Positions 31,234 to 45,051 of a stretch of 64,000 nt of DNA are shown here, piece after piece. The notes beneath the pieces were generated by a model, which did no database searches, had not been told where the DNA came from, and saw nothing but the letters and a program-made list of their open reading frames with translations. Position numbers and translations under genes: made by a program. The stretch covers positions 1,230,001 to 1,294,000 of the forward strand of contig JBBPEB010000005.1 in assembly GCA_039096225.1 (NCBI GenBank), written 5' to 3'. The stretch comes from Blastocystis sp. Blastoise (taxonomy: Eukaryota > Sar > Bigyra > Opalinata > Blastocystidae). Each line of letters begins with the position of its first letter. Position 1 is the first letter of the stretch.

Positions 31234-33299
31234 TACTAGTGTTGCTAGCAGGTATTGTCATCTTTAAATATATATATATTTAAATTATACTGTTTACATA
31301 TCTTTTATATTCTATTTATATATATTATTATATTATATTTCTATGCATAAATTGTTATAATTTTTTTTTTATTATTATTATTAATATATATATTTTTTGT
31401 ATTATACACATGACTTATATAATGCGCTTATTTTTCTATTTAAAGATTATAAATGTTGTTCAATACATATACACTCTTTTATTTATACTTAGCAGTATAT
31501 ATATATCTTCTATACATATTTCATTCTCTTTCATAAAATATATTCTTATGAAATAGAGATTTTATTACATTATTATTTTTATTAAATTTTCATGATATTA
31601 TTATTTTTATTTATATTTTGTGACTATATGTATATATTAACTTTTGTATTATATATATGTTTTCTTCAAATCATTATCTATTATTATTATGTATTATTTA
31701 TATACATATAGAAACACTTTATAATTAATAATATTATTATTATAATATATTTTTTTATTATTCCCCAAATACTATAGATATATCATGTTTTTTATTTCTT
31801 GATATATTTTCTCTTATTGCTCAAAAACATAATTCTATCAAGTTTTTTATTCATAGAATTCTTGATATTAACACTTCACCTTATATTTCTTTTCTTTTTT
31901 AATATATATATCTTTTCATAACAATATAATTATCTATTCTTTTATTGTTCGAGATTCAACTCCACTATTTTGTTTTGTTTGTTTAGATTTATATCATATT
32001 ATGATAGTTATATCTTATGAATAATTGAAATGAAAGTAATGAATAAATTTAATTGTGTTTTTAAAAGATTATGCAAAATATTTTACACTAGTTTCAAGAA
32101 TAATTCTTTTTAAAGCTAAAATATTATTGTTAAAGAAAGTGTAGTTATTTTTTTTATTGTCTATATTTTTATTTATAGCTTTTATTATATGGATATAGAG
32201 AGTAAATATTTTGTTTTATTATTTTGTTAAGTTAAAAATATATTATAATTAATAGTAGTATTAATAGTTTATTTACATATTTTAAAAAGTATCCATATAT
32301 ACTTATATAACATATAGTTCATAAATAATTATTATATATAATGTAATATAATGTATTTTTAAAAAAATATTAATAAAATATATTTTTCTTTTAATGATAA
32401 TATACTTGAGAAAGAGTTAAATAAGTAGATTTTTAGAAATAAATTATATATTAAAAACTTTGAATATCTTTATAATTGTATATAAGAATGTATTTAATAA
32501 TATACCTATTAACACTACAAATAATATCTATATCTCAATATATATTTCATTTAATATAAGGATTTAAGCGCAGATAACGCTAATTAACAAATTTAGTTTT
32601 GATAAAGAAGAAAGTAGATAATGTTTAACATAATAATTTGATTTGTTGAAGAAAGCAGATATATTTAATGTGTTTTTTTATTAAAATATATGAATGATGT
32701 TCTTTTAATCACTATTTCATATATAAAACTATGTTTCACGTTTCAATAGGGATCTAAATGATACTCTAAGACAAGTACTATTGATTTTTATTAATTTGAT
32801 TTTTAAAATATGATATTTGAAAGAATAATTAATGATCTGATAACAATAACACCTTTATAATTAATATTAATAATCTAAACAAAGTATATACTCCATTTTA
32901 ACAAGTTGATTGACATAGTTACAATTATTTTTCATTCTATTGAGAATAAATGTATTCTATACTATAATAAAAACATAAAAAGATTCTCATTTTAAATGAA
33001 TATAGATAATATGCCTTGAAAAAGCGAATAATATGTTCTTTCTGAAGTCTTCATGATTCTTAAAAAAGTTTCTCTGAAAATGACTGAATCAAAACCGTGA
33101 AAACTCTCAACTTATTGAGTCATTTATTTAAATTTTCATGAATACTACTTTTTTTTAAAGCTAGTTTTTTTTCATTTTAATAATTCTATTTTATAATTTA
33201 TTACAACAATTCTTAAAGTATTTATTAGTTGCTTATATAAAGATGTATACTTAAAGAATATCAATATATTATATTTGTAGTTATCATAAAATTCAAGTA
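31234..33299. other. Long spacer between protein B and BTB-LRR1
   Basis: 2.07 kb with no exon that splices in frame. Very AT-rich; the 32,000-33,290 part is more complex than intron DNA. No transposon ends, RNA gene or CRISPR-like repeat seen. Confidence 0.5.
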
Positions 33300-33794
33300 A
33301 TGTCAACTACAGAATTTCAGTTAACTGAAGATAAATGTATTGAATATGATTAATAATACCTTGACCTATTTTTAGATTTATTTACATTTCAAGATGAGAC
33401 ACAATTATGGATTTCAAAAGAATTTATTGATAAGTATCAACAATTTCCTTTCCAGGATATTATTGAACACTCTGAAAAATATGAGGATGGTAGCTATTAT
33501 ATAGATATGCCTTCATTCAGCATGAACAAAGTAATTGATTTTTTGATGGAAGAAAACATAGATATTTCTTCTTTAAATTTGAAAGATAGTTATGATATAT
33601 ATAAAACACTTGTTGAATACTCAGTTACACTTGATAAAGAGATTCAAAGTGATTTATTATTTCATGTTAAAGAATTATTCTATGAATATTTGAAAGACAA
33701 TAATTATAATATAAATGGATCTTATGATAACTATATCGATTCAACTATACCTATGGAGTTATTCAATTTAGAAGAGAAAAAAATAATTATTAAT

Positions 33795-33864
<70 letters not shown>

Positions 33865-34701
33865 ATTATTTACACCTAAACGTAAAGACGAATTGTTATA
33901 TTATTCTCTTCTTTTTAAAATGATGAATATTACTAATATTAATATTACATGTAAATCAATTTTATATAATGAATAATAATGATATATATATAGATGATTA
34001 TGCGTCAGATATTCCATTAGAATATATATGTCCATCGTGTATTAAAGATATATTCCCTTCATTAAAAGAATTAAAGATAACTGGTATTTAAATATATATA
34101 ATTAGTATTAATATATCTATTATATAGTAAATATGCATTATAAGAAAACTGATCAATTATTAAATCCAAATAGTGATGAATATATAATGGAATATAATCG
34201 CTTATTTAGTATAAATGAGTATGAAATAGAATATTCTGAAGAATATGAATGTTATACTGAATCAGAGATGAAAAAATATAATAAGATTTCTTCTTTAGAT
34301 CCTAATAAATTATATTATTCACATAATTTGATTGACACTATTGCTAAAAGAAGAGAAAAAAATGAAATACCAAAATTATATAAATATTTAGTTAATGAAG
34401 CTATGTATACAAATGATTATTCAAAAGTAGAAATAAGTAAAACAGAAGATGAATATGAATTAGATGATAAAGTCAGAATTAAATATGATGGTATATATAT
34501 ATTTTAGAATCATATATTTTATTATTATATATAGATAAAACAAATGATAAAATATTTATGTAATTAATTATATATTTTTTTATTATTATTTTATACTAAT
34601 ATATTAAATAGTATTGATAAAGTATACACTAAGCATGGTATATCTCAATTATTATGTCTGACTTCCTATATGTGTACTTCAAAAATCATTTTTAAGGAAT
34701 G

Positions 34702-34744
<43 letters not shown>

Positions 34745-34997
34745 AATTTATTTTAGATTTATATGATCAAATTGATCCTATTTTCTTTATGAAATTATTT
34801 GAAGAAGGTATTTTTGATTCTTTAACTACATTAAGTATTAACACGAGTATTTTCATTTTGAATTATTATTATAAGTATTATAATTCTGTATAGTTAAACT
34901 ATTAATAAATGAAATTGATAAGAACTTATTTAACAAAATAATTACAACTCATGTATTTCCAAATGTTACTGAACTCATCTATGATGATGATGATGAT

Positions 34998-35034
<37 letters not shown>

Positions 35035-37156
35035 ACTTTCAAATTATCTTTAATAAATAAAGAATGTTTCCCAAAATTACATATAATCAATTATAAAATT
35101 TTAATAAGTATATTAATTTATTAATAAATAAACTATTTATTTTAAATATAGCTACTGAAAATTTTAAGTCTATATTTCCAGTGAATTTAATATCTATCAT
35201 TGATACTATTCGAATACGTCAAATTAATACTGATCAAAAACAAACACTAGCTCCTCGTTTAGATCATTTAGCTTATACTTATTCAATTCATATTGATATA
35301 ATTGATATAGATATAGGTATTATATTTATACATTTATGATCATAATATTATCTATATAATTAATTATATTCATTTTACTTTTTATATAGATGACTTGAAT
35401 TATTTTCCTCATTTAAATGAACTATTAGAGAGAAATCTCATTTCCTTTGATAAATTCTCTTGTATGAAATATTTCTATATTCTTTTAGTATATTCTTTCT
35501 TGTATATTTTTTATATTTATAATCTACACCTTATATTCTATAAAGTTAAATCTTTTCATTCTGAAAATATCAAAATATTAGATTCTATTGGAAACTATAA
35601 GCACAATATTGATAGTTTAAATATAACATTCAAGAGTATTTATTAATATATTTAATAGATATATAGTTAACATATAATAATAATAATATTTATTCATTTA
35701 TAGATAATAATCTAGATGAAATTGATAAAAGAAATTCTTTAGAAAGATTCTTAAATAGTAGTGTATTACAACATTTGAATGATTTAACTATTTTATGTAT
35801 ATTCTATATATATGTTATTACTATTATAAATATCTATAGTTGATAAGAATATAAATATAGAATGTTTAGAATGGATATCAACTCTTTTTAAGAATAATAA
35901 ATTTAATACTATTCATAAATTAACGATTGATTGTATATTATATTATAAAACATATGAATATATACATAGCATTGAGAAACACTGAAGATTTATCCTTTGA
36001 ATATTTTTCTACATATGAAGATATACTAGAGAAACTGATTCCAAAGGCTTCTATTGTTGCTATAAATGGTAATTATATATATATACATATAATTATTATA
36101 TATAATAATAATATATTTAATTATCATTAACTATTATTATTAGATCATTATATGAGTTTTAAAAGTCAATTAATTCCTAAAGGGTGTTTCCATAATACAA
36201 CTCAATTAATTATTGGTATATATTTATTAAACATATACTATTTTAGTTAAAGTATATTATATATTTCATTCTAATGTATTTTTATGAATATTAATTTAGG
36301 AATTAATGATATATTAGATGATAAGTTTTTCAAACTATATACTACAGATAATTTTCCTCAATTAAAAACTATCATGTTTTGTATATAATCATAATTATAT
36401 TTTATATTATAAATCATGCATATTTATATATCATCGTATCGTTATGTAATAATTATTTTCATCAAATAATATGTGTATATACAGATAAAAAAGGTAATAT
36501 AGAATGGTATAGTTCTTTTATTAAAATATTTTGTACATATATTAATAATAATAACTTTCCATCATCAAGTATTGTCCGATTAGGTGGTATGTTAATAAGA
36601 ATATTAATTCTATTCATATTTATTACTATTTTATTTCTATAGAATGTGAAAATTCTTATTGTTATGATTATGTTTATTACCCTAATACTTCTATTCTTCG
36701 ATGTAAATATGATACTAATTCATTTATGAATACAATTATTAGTAATAAAGGTATATATATATCATATAAAAAGTGGTATACTTTAATTTAGAAAAAAAGA
36801 TGAATAAATATGAGATAGAAACGTTATTTAAGTGTATAAATGAAAATAAAACTCAAAATATAAAAAGTTTAGATTTATGTATATTAATAATTATATTTTT
36901 ATGAAATTTCTTTTTTTATAGATATTTATGATGAGGAACAATTATCAAAACTTATTAGTTTTATTACTATTGGAAAATTTCCTAAATTGAAATATATTTC
37001 TTTTATCTGTATATATATATATAGTTATATATATTAATTATATATTATATAGGTGATATTTCATATGAACAAATTGAAATATATAAACAACAATTGAAGG
37101 ATTCCACATTTATTCAGGAAAATCATGTGGATTATAAATTTGACACATTTTATTAA
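33300..37156 (+). CDS. BTB domain plus leucine-rich repeat protein 1 (905 aa, 22 exons)
   Basis: Exons 33300-33336, 33376-33795, 33864-33950, 33994-34083, 34128-34490, 34535-34559, 34612-34700, 34757-34846, 34894-34998, 35033-35107, 35152-35316, 35390-35635, 35704-35796, 35840-35932, 35970-36068, 36144-36215, 36300-36380, 36485-36586, 36643-36750, 36792-36878, 36922-37008, 37053-37156. A BTB/T1-like fold (about 13-125) reads LFTFQDETQLWISKEFI, YYIDMPSFSMNKVIDFLM. The rest is a ladder of 25-35 residue units with an FPxLxxLxI core (DIFPSLKELKIT, HVFPNVTELIYD, ECFPKLHIINY), usually one unit per exon, and almost every intron is phase 1. This exon symmetry explains how repeats can be gained or lost. 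Exon 35390-35635 is longer and may hide an intron. Family role unknown; BTB-LRR layout suggests a ubiquitin-ligase adaptor or scaffold. Confidence 0.78.
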
Positions 37157-38697
37157 TTCTCTTATATATATTTATAGTTTATATTATTATATATTTTTAT
37201 CAATTTCTTGTTATTATCATTTTTTTATTTAGTAACGTTTCTATAATGTATTTATATAATTTTATAAATACTCTTTCTTGTCTGTTTTATTAAAAGCTAC
37301 AAGTGATTAAATAAATTATAAATTTTTATAATATCTATAAATACTATATATATTATAGAATACAATTTAATGTTTATTATGAACTTAACTTAAACTTTAT
37401 AAATATATCTACAGAATTATAAGTATTTGAATAATATCTTCATATGTTGTTAAAACTGTTTTTAACATTTTTAAATATAATATATACAAGTGAATGACTT
37501 CTTGATAAACATTTTTTTAGTATAATAAGAAAATAAATGAGATTTAAAAATCTTTTTTATTTTATTTACTATTATATATAATATTTTAGTGTTTATAAAA
37601 AGAGTCACTAAAAAGTGTTATAAAACAATTAAAATGTATGATTTACTGAAATATATTTTTCATTTTCAATATAGAATAGTTTATATGAAATATTAGTTAT
37701 ATAATTAAAGAGAAATACGATGAATCTAATCATAATTACCTTATTATATATATCGTCAAGAATATATTTTTATCAAAATACATTGAGAGTAATAAATTAT
37801 TTTATGATTTAATTCTTATTAGATTATAATATTAAAAAAGTTTAAACATAGAATATTATATTAGAATATGGACTAATTATAGGTAAAATATAATTATATT
37901 TAATTATTCATATATGAATCTATTAATCTATAAACGACACACATAAACAATATACACTTATATTACCAATAATATCTTATTTAATAAAATATCAAAGATA
38001 GTTGTTAATCATCATAAATATAGATAATATATAATCTATAATAATAAGGATTATGATTTGATATCTAATAAATTATTGATAAAATACTATGAGAATAAAA
38101 TAGTATAAAATAGACATAGAAGAGTAAGAAGAAGGAGTTAGAAAGCACAGGAGTGATAATTTTATCAAGAGATTATAGAAGAGATTCTATTTGAGTAATA
38201 GAAACATATTATACAAATATAATATAAAAATAAATAATACTTAGTAAATACAGTCAGAAATCTGGAATGATTACCAAAAGAATAGAGTTATTCATTCCTA
38301 GATAAGTAATAATTATCAGATATAAATGTATGAATATATTATAAATAAAAATAGAAACGTATTTATTAAAAATAAGTTACTTATTAATCAAAATGTAAAT
38401 GATGCAAGAAATATAAATTGATTAGACATACAACTCTGTTTCTTATATCATTTATATTTTTAATTAGTATTCAATACATTATTTTAAGTAAAACATTAAG
38501 CGAAGATCCACAATGAGTTACCTATTTTTGGAAATTATTGAGATATTGTTATATATCATAATAATTATTAATCATTTAAAATAATAGTTTTCATTTTAAG
38601 TGAATAATAAACAAATAAAAAGGAAATAGAAAAATATTGAAAAAACAAAATAAACAAGGGAAAGAAATTCATTTATTGAATTAGCATTATTTCATTA
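37157..38697. repeat. Duplicated spacer, copy 2
   Basis: Counterpart of 21998-23458: same order of noncoding landmarks between the end of the BTB-LRR gene and the BTB-TLDc start codon. No exon supported. Conserved islands near 37880-38000 and 38500-38560 are the best candidates for regulatory or RNA elements. Confidence 0.72.
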
Positions 38698-40190
38698 ATG
38701 GTGAAAGAAAAGGTGTTATTTGATATTGATAAATTCAATAGATTGAAGGAGGATATCAATATATATGAAGAATTGATGAAAGATGTTGTTAATGTTTTCT
38801 CAGCTGTAATGAATCTTGGTATACATTCTGGAATATCGATTAATAGACTTATAAAACATATTGGGGATGATTGTATTAAAAAGGAAGATGAAAGAAATGA
38901 ATTTGAAAAGAAATGTGTTTATGAAAGTAAGAATAATGAAGATATGAACGTCAATATGGATGCTAGTGATGATGGTGATATAGATTTGATACAATTTACG
39001 AATAATGGTCCTTTATTTCAAATATCGAAATCTGTTTTAGATTCTTTGAAAGGTTCTTTTATTGATGATCAACGTGAAGAAGAAAAAAGAACGAATGATG
39101 GATCTATATATCTTGATTATCCTGGAAATGATATTTTTATTTATTATTTATTAGATTATTTGAATGGAAAGCAGGTAGATTTTTCTCAATTTTCTTATGA
39201 AGAACAATTAGAACTATTGAATTTATTTGAATTTTGTGGATTAGTAATTCCTATGGAATTAATAGATTGTAGAGAAAGAAGAGATACAAAGAAAAAGAAA
39301 TATGAAAAACAAGATGAAGTTTCTTTGATTATAAATGGAAATAAGAATGATACTATTAAAGAATATTTAATAAAGAACGACTTATGGAATAATTATATTA
39401 TACATTATGATAAGGGATTTATTCATAAAATCCCATAGAAGATAATTTTTATGTGAATAAGAAATATGAATATATTGAATATATTAGTCAATATATAAAT
39501 AATGGAACTATAGATATAGAAACTGAAAAAATTGTTTATATTGATAAAGAATTATTAGAGAAAGAAATGATTGAATTATTTGGTGATAAAAGAAAAGAAG
39601 AAACAAAAGAAGCGATGATACCCCTAAAATTCTAGCAATTAACTATTATAAATAGAGAACTTGAGAGATCCTAACAAAATGGATTGGAACTGAAAAGAAA
39701 TGGAAATTATTTAGGTATTATTATTAGTATATTATTATTATAATTATATATATAAAACAAGTGAACATAATTATTTTAGTTGAATTCCATAAATATTGTG
39801 ACAATAAAGGAGAAACAGTAGTATTCATCAAATATAAAGGTCATAATAATCATATAAATATATTTGGATATACGCTAATCAGAAATGGACTGGTTCAGGT
39901 AATATATATTATTTATATAATTAATATTCATTATATATATACAGAATGGAAATTTTAATTAAAAGAATTTCTATGTACATTAAGTGATGAACATAATATT
40001 CCTCCTACTCAATATGATTATACATATTATAATACTATTTTTTGAATATATTGTTCATCTTCTTATGGTTCTATGTTTGGAGGTGGTTATGATATCACTA
40101 TATCTGATGATTATCATATACTAATTCTACTTATTGTTCTTCATATTCTTATGTTACAATAAATACTACTCAAAAAGCATTTATTATTTG
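38698..40190 (+). pseudogene. BTB-TLDc gene copy 2, frameshifted
   Basis: Frame 38698-39438 (246 aa) is about as long as copy 1 and has the same helical N-terminus and BTB domain (FTNNGPLFQISKSVL, YLDYPGNDIFIYYLLDYL). Near 39432 a one-base loss shifts the frame; it reopens at 39453 and runs to 39635 (MIELFGDKRKEE). TLDc relics follow: ILTKWIGTEKKWKLF (about 39670-39715), an intron-like gap, EFHKYCDNKGETVVFIKYKG (39780-39840), FGYTLIRNGL, then FLCTLSDEHNIPPTQYDY (39970-40025), a stop, and YGSMFGGGYDITISDDYH (40060-40115). FxHxxC-D, NIPPT and FGGGYD are TLDc signatures. At least two frameshifts and one stop break it, so it is called a pseudogene; sequencing errors could explain some breaks. Confidence 0.75.
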
Positions 40191-40709
40191 TAATATACTA
40201 ATAATTTTAAGTCTAAAATAGCTTTATTACAAAAGACTATAAAGTATGGGGAATAAATATATAAATATCAAATAATTTATAATAATTTTAGTCAATCATA
40301 TTGTGTATGTATTTCATTTTTGTAGTATATGTAGAGACTTTTTATACACTTTTTTAAATGTATATTTGCAATAAAATATTTTGTAACACTATCATTTGAA
40401 TATTTATATTCTATAATATCATTTATATAAAAATTTGACAATTTTTCGGTTTCAAGGATTTTATATGTTACTGTTTTAAATGAAATTTCATGTAAACATT
40501 ATAATAATATAATTTTTACCATACACATATGAATAACTTGTTTTTTTAGATGATAAAATATTTAAAAAAGTAGATAATTTAATAATGAATAAAGTATTCA
40601 AGAAAATCTAAGTAAAAATAAATAAAAAGTATATATATATATTCGAGTATATAGTATTTATCTAGGAATATACAACGAATAAATAAATATATATATATAT
40701 ATATATAAT
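40191..40709. other. Convergent spacer at right border of duplicated unit
   Basis: 520 bases between the decayed TLDc end and the stop of the inverted BTB-LRR gene. AT-rich, no exon or RNA gene recognised. It would contain both 3' ends. Confidence 0.45.
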
Positions 40710-43402
40710 TTAATAGTATTCTTCACCATCACTATGTATTTCACCAAATGAGCGACTAGATATATCTAAATTATTATTGGTTTCTTCTATATAATTATTC
40801 AATAATGGCATATAATCATCGATATCTATCTTATCTGTGCTACCTAAATAAATATGATTATCAATATGTATATATATATACATATATATACATTTAACAT
40901 TGAAAACTAAGAAATTCAAATAATGAAATGAATCATTTATAATTAATTGTACAAATTTCTTCATATAAGTGTTGTTAATTATACCTATGATTATAGAAAC
41001 ATATGTATATATATAATAATAATACCATATTGAAAATAATATTTATATATACATAAGTATAAATTTGTGATTCCTTTTGTATATGGTTTTTGTAGTTCAT
41101 TATAAATATATTCAGAATAGTCAAGAAAAAGATCATAATTAAAAAGAATTCTACAATTCATTTTAATGTAATAGCATGGCTTATGAGAATAAAAGCAGAA
41201 AGAAGGAAATATAGTAAAAAGACTTTCATTATTATCTGCTATATATAATAATAAAATAGATAAAAATCATATATATAAATATAAATCATATATATACAAT
41301 AATCATCAATGACATCAAATTGTTCTAAACTAGGAAGAGAATCTGAAGAACAATTAGTGATTGCTACTATGAAAGGATAAACACATTCATACGGGTCTCT
41401 GTTAATATCTATATATATATATATATATATATATTTAAAAATAAATATTATATATACATATATACCAGGATATCTTAGAGGACAATCTAAACTGATTGAT
41501 TGAAGATGAATTAGTTTTTTAGTATTAATAAAATCTGATATATTATTAAACATTTCAAATGGATATATCTCAGTATCGTTTGGATAATTGTTAAACTTAT
41601 CACCTATATATATAATCTAATTTAAACAATATATATACGCATATAGATTCTCATTTCGTTTAAATTAATCCATAATGATAAATTTGTGGACTCATTAGTT
41701 AAAAATAAACAGTTCAGCATAAATATTGCTATATAAATAAAAATATTGTTATACATCAATTATCATATATAAGTATTTATATACGTAAATATAAAGTCCG
41801 GATATTGTTTGTAAATAAAGAGAAAAATTCTAATAGAATTCTATTCATTTCAGCAATTTGATTCTCATTATGGAAAACTACGAATGATTTAGTTCCATAG
41901 CCTATTGTTATATAAAAATTTAAGCATGAAACTAAATATTTAATAATTATACTAATATCAATTTTTGTGACATTATTCCAATACTTATTACGTAGAATAG
42001 GTAATAATATATTGAAGAATTTTAAATATTCATTTATTTCAAAATCATAAACTATAAATTGTAAATTTTTTGATAGAAATACTATTATTATTATATTTAT
42101 ACATACAAGTAAAATGAATTTCTATCAAATTTGTAGTATTGATAGTTTGTAGAAGATTTTGAATTTCATATATCTTATCTATTAAATCTTTTTCAATGTC
42201 TATATATATATAATAATATATTTTAATAAAATAAAAACTCAGAAATAATCTATGAATCTATTTCAAAATATAAATATATATATATACCTATATTAAGACA
42301 TTTTATAAAGCAATGGCTTAAATCAAATGAATAATCATGAATATACTGGTATCTTTCACTTACTACATATAATATATATTATATATATTATATCATAATA
42401 TATACTACTAATTTCTAATATATTAAAATTGATTATTTCGGAATCAAATAACTGTTTCCATAATTCATTGTACTCATGAATTGCAAAATCAACTATATAA
42501 ATATGTTATTTATAAATAACTAAAATATATTATATATATATTATTAATATACACTGAATCTTAAATTCATGATATTGTTTAATTTGACACATAGTATCAA
42601 CAAAAGATTGATTTAATAGAATAATATCGTTACCTTGATTATATATACATATAGTATCTACTAATTCAATTAAAGAAACAGGAATTAATGATGAAATAAT
42701 GCTAATACTATTTTGATAATAGGAATAGAATTCCTTATTATTAATAGTATAAATAGATAATGTAGGGAAATGATCTCTTGTTATTAAAGTAACGATTTCT
42801 TTGTATAATAATATGTTAGGGTCATTTGTGTCAATTTCTATATTATATACATATAAATAATTAACAAATTGCATATATATACCATTTATCTCTAAAGTTT
42901 TAACATTTGGAAATACATGAGTTGTAATAATATCTTTAAATAATTGTATATACTCAGGATACATACTATAGTTAATAACTATATATATATATAGTTAAAT
43001 AGAGTATAACTATGGATATACAACTATTTAGTGACATTATCTGTATATTATCAAATATTCCTTCACTTATTGATTTGAAAAAAGGGGAAATATCAGCTTC
43101 TAACAGAAAACAGTTGCCAGCTATATGTATTATGTATTATATATGTATAATATACAGTTCGAAAAGTTTCTTAATTGTTTAAAAACAGGTAATTTGAGTA
43201 GATAATTATCGATTTGATAGCAACGGTATGCATATTCACTACGACTACTATATAATATATAATAAAAAAGTATATATTGTAGCTTATTAAAATAAATCAA
43301 TATATATATATATAATACTAATAATTATAGATATATTTAGAATATGATATTGTTGGATTGGAAATATTCAGTTCTATATTTTAAAATATAATAGAATATA
43401 GT

Positions 43403-43438
<36 letters not shown>

Positions 43439-44015
43439 CGTCCATTTTCTTCAAGAAATGAAAATTTATATGTAGCATAGTCATTCTTTTTAGAAATAAT
43501 AGTTTCATTGTTTTTATTAATTACTTCTTGTTTATGATTTCTTGGAATATATTCATAAAATGAATTAATATATAAATCAGGTTTCTCATTATCATTTTCA
43601 TTCTTTATTTCTTCATCAACATCAATAGGTATTATTTCGTCGTGAATTATCTCTTCTTCTTCTTCTTTATGGTGATTCTCATTATTTATTGATGAGTGTA
43701 ATGTAATTGTATTATCAGGTAAAGAGAATGCATATATATCGGGCTGAGTAGAAATATATTCATCATAAGCTTCAGGATAATATTTCTTGTAATATTGTCG
43801 TTTATACTCTTTATATAATAATATATAATGAGGATCAGAAGGAGGTATACATATCTCTTTATTTAATTGTATTACCGAAACTATATATATAAAGGTATAT
43901 ATATGCTAATAAACATATATTTACTTTCAATTGTATATTCTTCTATTTTTGGAAATAGTTCATGTAGATTAGAGGGATATATATATTCATAAGAAATATC
44001 CTCATAAAATTCAAC

Positions 44016-44107
<92 letters not shown>

Positions 44108-44230
44108 TTATATAAAAGTGAAACAAAACTTACATTCTACTTGTACTCTTTTAATATTAAATACATCAAATAATCGTGAATATTCCTGAAACTTTTCATT
44201 TCTTTCCTTTGTTATAACACCTAAAAAGAT

Positions 44231-44292
<62 letters not shown>

Positions 44293-44776
44293 GAATGTAT
44301 AATTGTTGTGCAATATGACCTTCTTTATAAGATAAATCTTCATTATAAGGTTCATAATATATTGAACAATCATTCTGTTTCATAAAAATATTTAAAAATG
44401 ATTGGAGAACAGCTTCTATTTTATCTTTAATATCAAATATATCATTTTCAAAGAAATAATCTGCAGCATCTCTTATTTCACAAACTTCATTCATCGATAA
44501 AGATTCAAGTGAAATTTTTCCTTCCATATATAAAATCAAAGAATCAACAGAATATCTTGAAGAATCTATATAGTAAGCATCTTCATCTTGCAAATAATTA
44601 GCAGAATTTTCAATTGTTAGTGATAACAACGACGTTGGATATTTCTTCAAAAAAGACAATTCAACACTAATTCTGCTTTCATCGTTAAAAATGAAATCAA
44701 CAGTATCTCTTGTATATTTAGAGACCGATTTTGAAGGTTTAAGACTATGTTTTTGTTGTTTAGTTTTTGAATCCAT
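40710..44776 (-). CDS. BTB domain plus leucine-rich repeat protein 2, inverted (993 aa, 20 exons)
   Basis: Exons (minus) 44290-44776, 44134-44220, 43925-44014, 43440-43880, 43319-43373, 43156-43247, 43022-43120, 42883-42978, 42553-42837, 42409-42492, 42288-42362, 42107-42199, 41953-42081, 41785-41901, 41639-41728, 41466-41603, 41298-41408, 41053-41238, 40892-40984, 40710-40843; all joins hold the frame. Start chosen at MDSKTKQQKH (44776). BTB-like domain about 25-125 (VDFIFNDESRISVELSFLK, YYIDSSRYSVDSLILYM). Exon 4 encodes an acidic, low-complexity region. LRR-like units follow (LHELFPKIEEYTIE, TTHVFPNVKTLEIN, SLPSLEQFDVID), mostly one per exon with phase-1 introns. TTHVFPNV is shared with BTB-LRR1, so the two are inverted paralogues, but older than the tandem copies. 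The introns are among the shortest here (25-60 nt), apart from two that carry long pure TA tracts. Confidence 0.77.
44025..44288. repeat. Pure (TA)n tracts in two introns of BTB-LRR2
   Basis: About 44026-44104 (some 39 TA units) and 44236-44288 (some 26 units), each occupying nearly a whole intron. Similar pure TA introns occur at 33796-33863, 34999-35032 and 49093-49134. The strand symmetry of TA means both strands can form hairpins. Confidence 0.92.
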
Positions 44777-45051
44777 CAATTAATCTAGTAGTTGAATTAT
44801 TTTAATTTAACCTATAATATGTAGCATACTAATACAAGCAATTATCTATGAATCAAACACTATAAATAATAATTTAATAATGAATAAATTAAAATAAATA
44901 TAAAATTGTTATAGTTTTTTTAAGATTTGATTTAGAATACTGCAAAAAGAAACTGAAATGGTTAATTATCCAGTTTAAACCAGATAAAATATTTTTCCAC
45001 GGGAATACTATTATATGGCTTTTATTTTTAATATCATTTTAAACACTAAAT
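44777..45051. promoter_or_regulatory. Compact divergent promoter of BTB-LRR2 and ATE1
   Basis: 275 bases between two divergent start codons, the shortest divergent interval here. A GC island TTTTCCACGGGAATAC lies near 44993-45008, the only non-AT feature. No TATA box can be assigned in such AT-rich DNA. Confidence 0.4.

Noticed and set aside
14764-44776. Integrated virus or transposon as the cause of the accessory block
   Set aside because: No polymerase, integrase, transposase, capsid or terminal repeats were seen; the genes have normal short introns like the rest of the window.
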